Below, piece by piece: positions 16,902 through 21,308 of a stretch of 21,308 bases of DNA. The DNA lies in NCBI GenBank assembly GCA_025356505.1, contig JANXSV010000051.1, forward strand, positions 1-21,308, written 5' to 3'. Origin of the DNA: Methylovirgula sp. Lineage in GTDB: Bacteria; Pseudomonadota; Alphaproteobacteria; Rhizobiales; Beijerinckiaceae. Below the pieces are notes generated by a model that saw nothing but the letters and a program-made list of their open reading frames with translations, searched no databases and was not told the origin of the DNA. The position numbers and the translations under genes were made by a program. The stretch's first letter is position 1, and each line of letters begins with the position of its first letter.

Positions 16902-17257
16902 ATGTTCTGCGGCACCGGCGGGTTTGCGGGCGTATCCTTATGTGGCGTTGTCACGCCAAAAGTTGCAGCGAGGAGATCGGCTGCAACCTGGACATAGCCC
17001 TGCACACCGCCGGGATGCGGAAGCTGGGAAAGTTCGGAATCTGAGATGTCGTGCCCGGCACCGCGCAAGCCTGACCCTAAAAGCCTGATCAGGTCCCGCG
17101 CAGCCAAATGGCCGGTTTCAAAACGCTTTACGAGCGCGACCAGATCGGTGCTTTCAAAGGCGGCTTCCAACTCCGCCAGTGCACCCAATGTCAGGCAAAG
17201 GCGGTAGGGTTTCCCGCCGAGTTCTGCGAAAATTTCACCTCGATGTCTGTTAGTCAT
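16898..17257 (-). CDS. GTA g10-like tail assembly protein (GTA_gp10 family)
   Basis: The 119-residue protein contains the GTA_gp10 signature: RGEIFAELGGKPYRLCLTLG, then ALAELEAAF and a helical region to about residue 65 (DLIRLLGSGLRGAG). It is thought to help tail tube assembly, as other phage chaperones expressed from a gene pair between major tail protein and tape measure do. The C-terminal 25 residues are low in conserved features. The Shine-Dalgarno TGAGG overlaps the g9 stop. Its own stop overlaps the next small gene (CTGA). Confidence 0.92.
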   Translation of the reverse strand: MTNRHRGEIFAELGGKPYRLCLTLGALAELEAAFESTDLVALVKRFETGHLAARDLIRLLGSGLRGAGHDISDSELSQLPHPGGVQGYVQVAADLLAATFGVTTPHKDTPANPPVPQNI

Positions 17258-17265
17258 GGCGTGCC

Positions 17266-17676
17266 TCAGGCTGCGACAAAGGTAAGTGCGCCGCCTGACT
17301 CCATCGTCATTTCAAACGTGACCTCGGCATTGTAATCGCCGCGATAGTCCAGCGCCGAAATCTGGTATGGGCCGGAGATCGTTCCAAATCCGGGGATGAT
17401 GATCTGCCAGTTCATCACTGCGCCATTGAAAAACGTCTGGCGCAGCAGAATGTCGGACGCCTGATCCTTGAAAATGCCGCCGCCGGTAAGGCTGGAACGC
17501 CTTACACCGCCGCCTGTGAGCAATTCGCGCCACTGATTTATGGAATCGGCGCTGGTAGTATCAATGGTTTGCGCGTTAAGTGCCAAGCGCTTGGTGCGGA
17601 TACCGCCGATTGTTACGAATGTGCCGGTGCCGTCATCCATTTTGAGCAGCAGGTCTTTGCCTTTTTGTGCGGACAT
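17266..17676 (-). CDS. GTA g9-like major tail tube protein (TP901-1 type)
   Basis: This 136-residue protein begins SAQKGKDLLLKMDDGTGTF and continues TIGGIRTKRLALNAQTIDTT, the start of TP901-1-type major tail proteins in GTAs, and ends with a beta-rich segment (YNAEVTFEMTMESGGAL). It should form the non-contractile tail tube as stacked hexamers. Length agrees with RcGTA g9. AGGGA lies between the g8 stop and its ATG at 17676. Confidence 0.95.
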   Translation of the reverse strand: MSAQKGKDLLLKMDDGTGTFVTIGGIRTKRLALNAQTIDTTSADSINQWRELLTGGGVRRSSLTGGGIFKDQASDILLRQTFFNGAVMNWQIIIPGFGTISGPYQISALDYRGDYNAEVTFEMTMESGGALTFVAA

Positions 17677-17688
17677 TTCAAATTCCCT

Positions 17689-18096
17689 TTAGATCGGTTC
17701 AGTTACAGCGCGGAAACGCAAGGAGGTGCGGAGCCAGCGCCCGGAGTCTTCGGACTTGGTTTCGATGGTGGTGCAATGAAGTGAAATGAGATTGTGCCCG
17801 CTCAGGGCCAAAGTCACATCCTGCAGTAGCGTGCTGATGCGATCGGCAATAAGCAGGCTGGGCCGCATGATGTTGGGTTTTGACCAGATGTGCAGGCTCA
17901 AGACCTGCTCCAGTCCGCCCTCGGTCGATGTGGACCAATCCTTGGCGCTAACGTCGCCAAAAGTCATAAAGGGCGGCACGGCACTGCGGGGCGCGTCCTC
18001 ATAAATTTGCGGGCCACCAAGCAACCCGGTCAGGGTGGCATCATTGCGCAGTTTGGCAATGATGGCTGCCCTCAATGCGAGTATGGCACTGCTCAT
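17689..18096 (-). CDS. GTA g8-like tail terminator (DUF3168)
   Basis: From the ATG at 18096, with a strong GGGAGG upstream, this is a 135-residue DUF3168 protein: helix-rich N terminus (SAILALRAAIIAKLRNDATL), VPPFMTFGDVSAKDWST, and an alternating beta C terminus (TSLRFRAVTEP). It is the tail terminator that caps the tube and joins it to the head connector. The open frame extends to a TTG at 18114, but that lies inside the g7 gene and would precede the good ribosome site. The ATG overlaps the g7 stop (ATGA). Confidence 0.94.
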   Translation of the reverse strand: MSSAILALRAAIIAKLRNDATLTGLLGGPQIYEDAPRSAVPPFMTFGDVSAKDWSTSTEGGLEQVLSLHIWSKPNIMRPSLLIADRISTLLQDVTLALSGHNLISLHCTTIETKSEDSGRWLRTSLRFRAVTEPI

Positions 18097-18422
18097 GGTC
18101 GAACCTCCCAGCAATCCAGACTTGAAAACCGGCGTGTCTCATCGAGGTCGTAGGCTGCGCGGATTTCGAAAACGCGGGAGCCGAGACGCAAGCGCATATC
18201 TGCGGTCACGTCGGCGCGGTACATCAAGGTGATCCGGTGAGAGATCTCCTGCTCAACCTGCTGGGCCTGCCAGACCCTTGCTGCGGATAAGGGCTCTATC
18301 GCCCCCCAGACTGAAGTGATTGGAACAAAGCTGCGTGCAACGCCGCCGATGTCGTCGGCCACGTCTTGCGGCGCCTCCAATACCAGCCTTGTGCGCAACG
18401 CGCCGCGCATCGGGATTTTCAT
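18093..18422 (-). CDS. GTA g7-like head-tail adaptor (head closure)
   Basis: The 109-residue protein matches the head-tail adaptor family: GALRTRLVLEAPQ at the start, VWGAIEPLSAARVWQAQQV, and RLRLGSRVFEIRAAYDLDE late, as in RcGTA g7. It joins connector to tail terminator in the assembled particle, and has no known role without a head. It overlaps g6 and g8 by ATGA at both ends, so the three genes are co-translated. It appears intact. Confidence 0.93.
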   Translation of the reverse strand: MKIPMRGALRTRLVLEAPQDVADDIGGVARSFVPITSVWGAIEPLSAARVWQAQQVEQEISHRITLMYRADVTADMRLRLGSRVFEIRAAYDLDETRRFSSLDCWEVRP

Positions 18423-19012
18423 AGGCGCACCGCCAGTCGTCGATAGGGAGCAATAAGCGCGCTAATTGCAGCGGGCATGCTCGCCGCCGCCAAAGCATCG
18501 TCGCCACGGTTGGCGTAAAGATGCGCAGTCAAAAGCCGGATGGCTTGGCGCAGCGGTTCCGGGACATCGGTTGCCTGCGGGCCAAATCCGGCGACAACAT
18601 CAATCGCAATTCCCTCGCTCATTCTTCCGGGAGCATCGGGCAGATACTGGAAAACCAGCCGTGGTCGGTTCAGGCTATGGGTGAGGCGATATCCGGCCTG
18701 AGAAAGCACGTTAGGCACATCAAACTGGTCGAAAGTAGTGACAGATATAACGCTGCTCAGGGGTGCCAGCGGCAGATCAACTTGCCACCCCTGCCACCCC
18801 GATTGACCTGTAAAGTGCCATGCGCTTGCATAAATCCGCCAGGTTTGGGAGATGAACTGTAGTCGGGTTGCGCGCTCAATGCTTGTGCGGGCTGCTACAA
18901 TGAGCGCGCCTATCAGCGCGTCGTCGTCGGCGCTGTCCTGCTTCAGCCAGGCTTTGGCTTCGGCAAGGGTGATTGGCTCCAGGGCCGGCGCAGTGATAAG
19001 GGTTGGCGTCAA
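18419..19012 (-). CDS. GTA g6-like head-tail connector
   Basis: This connector of the phiE125 gp8/HK97 gp6 type carries the standard opening PALEPITLAEAKAWLKQDSADDDALI, then helices to about residue 50 and the late PEPLRQAIRLLTAHLYANRGD. I start it at the TTG at 19012 (197 residues), which has GAGG six bases upstream; an earlier TTG at 19024 lacks a ribosome site. The connector sits between the portal and the head-closure protein, so it needs a capsid to be useful. It is the last GTA gene before a divergent gene, and g5 (capsid) is absent here. Confidence 0.9.
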   Translation of the reverse strand: MTPTLITAPALEPITLAEAKAWLKQDSADDDALIGALIVAARTSIERATRLQFISQTWRIYASAWHFTGQSGWQGWQVDLPLAPLSSVISVTTFDQFDVPNVLSQAGYRLTHSLNRPRLVFQYLPDAPGRMSEGIAIDVVAGFGPQATDVPEPLRQAIRLLTAHLYANRGDDALAAASMPAAISALIAPYRRLAVRL

Positions 19013-19045
19013 TGGGCACCTCAAGAGGTTGGTGAGGAAGATTAA

Positions 19046-19777
19046 ATGCGGATTTTTAGGCTGTGGATGGTTGCGATGACGCTGATGTCCGGTTCGGCAC
19101 GGGCGATGGTTGGCGACACGAGCCCTGCGCCGGAACTGGCGAAAAATCTGGTGATGGTGCTGACGCGGGACGGCAGCGGCGCAGGGTTTTGCACCGCGGA
19201 AGTTCTGGCTCCGGATATCGTGTTAACGGCGGCACATTGCGTAACGAAACCCGCAAACATGCGGGTGCATTTCAATGATTCTGCGACACCGCCGCGCCTC
19301 ATAGAAGTGGCAGACGTACGTGTTCATCCCGCGTTTCATGCGGATGCGATTAAAACGCGGGAGCGGTCGGTCGATCTGGCTGTGGTGCGGCTGAAAGCGC
19401 CACTTCCACCGGAATTTAAGCCCCTGCCCTTGAGCGAAACTGCCGGGATTGATATCGGCGCACCCTTGGAGCTCGCAGGTTACGGGCTAACCAAGGAGGG
19501 TGACGCACGCTCTTCGGGAACACTCATGCGCGCCGATGTCACGCTGCGCGCGCCGCTCTCAAACTTGCTTTTGTGGATGGAAGGCGCAGGTGCGAGCAGC
19601 AAAAATACCGGCGCCTGCACCGGCGATTCAGGCGGAGCGGTGTTACAAAGGGGCACCTTGGTGGGTGTAATATCCTGGACAGAAGGCGAAGGAGGCCATC
19701 ACTGCGGTAAGCTTACTCAGGCGATTTCGCTGGCACCGCAGGTTGGATGGGTGAAAGGGGTTATGAAGGGGTGGTGA
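19046..19777 (+). CDS. Secreted trypsin-like serine protease (S1 family)
   Basis: This 243-residue protein has an N-terminal signal peptide (about residues 1-20, cleavage after SARA). An S1 chymotrypsin-fold protease follows, with the triad visible: H64 in LTAAHC, D110 in VDLAVVRL, S195 in GDSGGAV. Cysteines at 49/65 and 191/221-region fit conserved trypsin disulfides. It would act in the periplasm or outside the cell; substrate unknown. GAGGAAG precedes the ATG. It is transcribed away from g6 with only 33 bases between the starts, so promoters must lie inside coding sequence. It has no counterpart in RcGTA clusters. Confidence 0.92.
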   Translation: MRIFRLWMVAMTLMSGSARAMVGDTSPAPELAKNLVMVLTRDGSGAGFCTAEVLAPDIVLTAAHCVTKPANMRVHFNDSATPPRLIEVADVRVHPAFHADAIKTRERSVDLAVVRLKAPLPPEFKPLPLSETAGIDIGAPLELAGYGLTKEGDARSSGTLMRADVTLRAPLSNLLLWMEGAGASSKNTGACTGDSGGAVLQRGTLVGVISWTEGEGGHHCGKLTQAISLAPQVGWVKGVMKGW

Positions 19778-19807
19778 AGCGATGACGCAGTCCATCCTTC
19801 GTGACAA

Positions 19808-19894
19808 GTCGCCTAACCGCTACGATGTTGGCGCGGCTCTCATTCGCGATATGGAACAAGTGCGCCTCAGGCCGAAATCCTCACTGCCACTCAT
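19808..19894 (-). pseudogene. Deleted remnant of the 90-residue array gene
   Basis: Just after the barstar stop, the minus strand repeats the beginning of the 90-residue gene (GTGGCAGTGAGGATTTCGGC), but a stop follows after seven codons. About 20 bases further on comes a stretch matching the 3' end of the same gene (about 27 of 32 bases around GCGAATGA.AGCCGCGCCAA, encoding ANESRAN). The middle, about 180 bases, is missing. This is a second copy wrecked by an internal deletion, with leftover frame running into the protease gene. Confidence 0.7.
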
Positions 19895-19979
19895 GAAACG
19901 AAATCCACTAAAGGAAAACGACGGTGAAACTTTTGCTCCCGTTTGCCTTCCAGAAATCGGAAGCTGTTTTGAGTGAATC
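19871..19979. repeat. Direct repeat of the small-gene array, copy 1
   Basis: This 109-bp segment matches 21199-21308 at about 89% with one single-base indel (by-eye alignment). It covers the 3' end of the barstar gene, the short spacer and the first codons of the following 90-residue gene. The true repeat may be longer since copy 2 reaches the window edge. Confidence 0.92.
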
Positions 19980-20243
19980 AATGTAATGGTTGAGTTGATT
20001 TTCTGGAATCTGAGGAAATTTTTCATGTATTATGATAATATTTTTTTCATGCAGCCATGCCAAATCATCAATAAAGTCGTCCAAAGCATCCCAGTTCCGG
20101 CCAAAATAATCTGGAAATCTGAGGCCGGTTTTGAGATAGTCCATCAATTCAGGTGTGGTTGTTATGCCCTTAGGAATCAGACAGACGCAGGTATCTTCGT
20201 CCGCCTGAGCCTGCTCAACCATTTTTAGCAAGAAATCTGTCAT
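19908..20243 (-). CDS. Barstar-like ribonuclease inhibitor / immunity protein
   Basis: From the ATG at 20243 this is a 111-residue barstar-family protein. The core FPDYFGRNWDALDDFIDDL matches the barstar helix that binds barnase-type ribonucleases, followed by a beta strand NIIIIHEKF and a C-terminal DSLKTASDFW...FTVVFL strand. Barstar-type proteins protect cells from secreted or delivered ribonucleases. A farther in-frame start at 20270 would sit inside the upstream hairpin. It has its own promoter-like TATAAT, and its 3' end lies in the 109-bp repeat. No barnase-like toxin is in the window, so it may be an orphan immunity gene. Confidence 0.85.
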   Translation of the reverse strand: MTDFLLKMVEQAQADEDTCVCLIPKGITTTPELMDYLKTGLRFPDYFGRNWDALDDFIDDLAWLHEKNIIIIHEKFPQIPENQLNHYIDSLKTASDFWKANGSKSFTVVFL

Positions 20244-20253
20244 GAAATTTCTC

Positions 20254-20288
20254 AAAAAGGCCCGATGCACGATTCATTATAATCGGGC
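20254..20288 (-). terminator. Hairpin plus T-run upstream of barstar, likely rho-independent terminator
   Basis: On the minus strand GCCCGAT (20288-20282) pairs perfectly with ATCGGGC (20266-20260) around a 15-base loop and is followed by C and TTTTT. This would end transcription coming from the upstream array genes, just before the barstar start at 20243. Confidence 0.6.
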
Positions 20289-20304
20289 GAACAATAGACT
20301 TCAC
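20276..20304 (-). promoter_or_regulatory. Promoter candidate for the barstar gene
   Basis: A perfect TATAAT (-10) lies at 20276-20281 on the minus strand, in the loop of the terminator hairpin, with a weak -35 (GTGAAG, 20299-20304) 17 bases upstream. Transcription would start near 20269, about 26 bases before the ATG. Terminator and promoter sharing one sequence would make the gene an independently expressed cassette. Confidence 0.45.
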
Positions 20305-20355
20305 CGCCAGCGCCAATGACCCAACGGGCGCAATTTAAATCTATCCGAAGTCTAT
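20294..20355. repeat. Inverted repeat (9-bp arms) between array genes
   Basis: ATAGACTTC (20294-20302) and GAAGTCTAT (20347-20355) are perfect inverted copies, with a smaller GCGCC/GGCGC hairpin nested between them. It lies just after the stop of the 74-codon gene. It may be part of a bipartite terminator or a recombination site for cassette exchange; nothing decides between these. Confidence 0.5.
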
Positions 20356-20365
20356 CTAGTTAGCC

Positions 20366-20590
20366 TTAAAGTATTCCGGGTAACGACGACGGTGTGGTGA
20401 GGTCATCCAGAGATTGATAGTTTGCATAAACCGGACCCAAAATATCGATCTCGATGGTACCAATCACCAAACCAATCGCGCGACGGACTTCAGCATATTC
20501 GCTTTGCGGCAATTGTTCAGTTATTTTATGAATTTCGGCAATTGCTGCCAGAGATTGGGTTTTAATGATGCGGGCGCTTCGCGGGGTGAT
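20366..20590 (-). CDS. Small helical array protein with apparent ATC start
   Basis: The minus strand has an open frame ending at TAA (20366-20368) with no ATG, GTG or TTG near its beginning. A strong GAGGAG sits five bases before an ATC at 20590, ten bases after the stop of the DUF6968-like gene, so the start looks like ATG changed to ATC. From there 74 residues are encoded, charged and helical: SLAAIAEIHKITEQLPQSEY, EVRRAIGLVIGTIEIDILG, ending SLPGIL. Composition looks like a real protein. I do not recognise the family; as part of the same cassette it may be an immunity or antitoxin protein. It may be inactive if ATC does not initiate. Confidence 0.6.
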   Translation of the reverse strand: MTPRSARIIKTQSLAAIAEIHKITEQLPQSEYAEVRRAIGLVIGTIEIDILGPVYANYQSLDDLTTPSSLPGIL

Positions 20591-20599
20591 TATATCTCC

Positions 20600-20932
20600 T
20601 CAAAACTGTATTTTGTCTTCGCCGATCAGCATTTCGCGCGCATTTGGCGGAACCGGAAATCCATATCCAGCACCAGGCGTTTCAAAGAAAATCTGACCAA
20701 GACGATGATAGCTGCTCGTATAAAGCCTGATGCCAGTCATATGAAGCGCGAGCTCCAGCGCCTGAACAGAATCAACGCCTGACGCAGCCAGAGTCACGGT
20801 GCCGTCCGGCCAGTCAATCTCAAATCGGCAGGAAAAAGCATTTCCGTCAAGCTCTGGGGCCATGATTCGAACTTCGAGCGGCTTATCGGAACCGTTGGCG
20901 CGGTAGGTGAGCAGGCGTTTGGCGATGAGCAT
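20600..20932 (-). CDS. DUF6968-like small protein
   Basis: This 110-residue protein has the features I associate with DUF6968: an N-terminal MLIAKRLLTYR strand, VRIMAPELDG, FSCRFEIDWPDGT, GVDSVQALELALHMTGIRLYTS, and late GAGYGFPVP. It is soluble with no signal peptide. The function of the family is not established. Proteins of this kind turn up in arrays of small polymorphic genes beside barstars and other immunity proteins, which fits here. The ATG at 20932 follows the 90-residue gene by 13 bases, so they are likely co-transcribed. Confidence 0.75.
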   Translation of the reverse strand: MLIAKRLLTYRANGSDKPLEVRIMAPELDGNAFSCRFEIDWPDGTVTLAASGVDSVQALELALHMTGIRLYTSSYHRLGQIFFETPGAGYGFPVPPNAREMLIGEDKIQF

Positions 20933-20945
20933 TTTAAGCCATTTT

Positions 20946-21218
20946 TCATTCGGAATGAATTAGAACCAGTTTTGCGGCAACGAGATTGGCGCGGCTTTCA
21001 TTCGCGCCGAGCCCCATATTCACTTCCGCCTGAAACAAGGCTGCGGCAATGTCGTTTTGTAAGGCTTGAGATTTAACCAGACGCGTAATATTCGCCAAAT
21101 ATGGGTCATATTCGTTCTGCGCTTGAGGAACGTGTTTTATTCCGACCGGATCCCAGTCTTGCAGCAAAACTTGCCTGATTTTATGCGCGAGAGACAAAGC
21201 CGAAATCCTCACTGCCAC
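20946..21218 (-). CDS. 90-residue array protein with WDPVG motif
   Basis: From a GTG at 21218 (no ATG in frame) this is a 90-residue soluble protein. Its centre, LLQDWDPVGIKHVPQAQNEYDPY, resembles a widespread bacterial family of unknown function (DUF1871-like) with a conserved WDP(I/V)G and an acidic-aromatic DEYD/NEYD motif; that resemblance is from memory. The C-terminal half is helical (SRANLVAAKLVLI). Its first ~20 bases lie in the 110-bp repeat, and it follows the partial second barstar by 18 bases. A deleted copy follows the first barstar. It probably belongs to the same cassette as barstar. Confidence 0.7.
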   Translation of the reverse strand: MAVRISALSLAHKIRQVLLQDWDPVGIKHVPQAQNEYDPYLANITRLVKSQALQNDIAAALFQAEVNMGLGANESRANLVAAKLVLIHSE

Positions 21219-21308
21219 TGATGAACCGAAAATCCACTACAGAAAAACGACTTTAAAACTCTTACTTCCGTTTTCCTTCCAGAAATCGGAAGCTGTTTTG
21301 AGTGAATC
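21199..21308. repeat. Direct repeat of the small-gene array, copy 2
   Basis: Partner of 19871-19979, reaching the window edge. The distance between the copies, about 1,328 bp, is the length of the duplicated or inserted unit (90-residue gene, DUF6968-like gene, 74-codon gene, barstar). Confidence 0.92.
21237..21308 (-). CDS. Second barstar-like gene, only the last 23 codons in the window
   Basis: The minus-strand frame entering from the right edge ends at TAG (21237-21239) and encodes DSLKTASDFWKENGSKSF then KVVFL, nearly identical to the C terminus of the barstar at 19908-20243 (two substitutions, A to E and T to K). The frame is intact with mostly synonymous changes between the copies, so this is probably a functional paralogue whose body lies beyond the window. 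Confidence 0.75.
   Translation of the reverse strand, partial: DSLKTASDFWKENGSKSFKVVFL

Noticed and set aside
6438..19012. Ordinary integrated prophage
   Set aside because: No integrase, repressor, replication gene, tRNA attachment site or flanking direct repeats are visible; gene content and order follow RcGTA.
19782..19976. Plus-strand 64-residue frame right after the protease gene
   Set aside because: Its sequence is antisense to the wrecked 90-residue gene and the 109-bp repeat, so it is best explained as a shadow, although a weak ribosome site precedes it.
19871..21308. The 110-bp repeats as insertion-sequence ends or att sites
   Set aside because: They are direct rather than inverted, no transposase or integrase lies between them, and they contain coding sequence of the same genes, which fits segmental duplication.

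Overview
The window looks like chromosome of an alphaproteobacterium, most plausibly Hyphomicrobiales or a close relative. The support is family-level: a CcmI-CcmE-CcmF heme-lyase operon next to a PhoP/PhoQ-FeuP/FeuQ-like two-component system, and a tail cluster whose gene order copies the Rhodobacter capsulatus gene transfer agent (RcGTA). I cannot name a species. Almost everything is on the minus strand.

Layout. (1) 1-6395: cytochrome c maturation genes (ccmF running off the left edge, ccmE, ccmI, joined by ATGA overlaps), a glycine-zipper lipoprotein, a sensor kinase, a response regulator and a secreted PepSY-like protein. (2) 6438-7762: a lysis cassette with GH108 endolysin, small holin-like membrane protein, Rz-like inner spanin and an Rz1-like outer-spanin lipoprotein in another frame of the Rz gene. 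(3) 7795-10171: a fibre with about 56 G-X-Y triplets and a glycine-rich tip, plus a DUF2793 protein. (4) 10195-19012: counterparts of RcGTA g15, g14, g13, g12, g11, a small g10.1-like gene with no ordinary start codon, g10, g9, g8, g7 and g6. The cluster stops at g6: terminase, portal, prohead protease and capsid genes (g2-g5) are not in the window, and 33 bases upstream of g6 lies a divergent gene. (5) 19046-19777 (+): a secreted trypsin-like protease. (6) 19800-21308: an AT-richer array of small genes resembling an immunity-gene cassette (barstar, a 90-residue protein, a DUF6968-like protein, a 74-codon gene with no ordinary start), with a duplicated ~110-bp segment, a partial second barstar at the right edge and the wreck of a second 90-residue gene.

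Working together. The tail, fibre and lysis genes run in one direction with short gaps and shared stop/Shine-Dalgarno signals, so they probably act as one particle-and-release unit. Without head genes it is either half of a split GTA, a decaying GTA, or a tail-only (tailocin-like) device; keeping head-connector genes g6 and g7 favours a head module elsewhere. The small-gene array looks like a cassette array of antitoxin/immunity genes built by repeat-mediated duplication and deletion.
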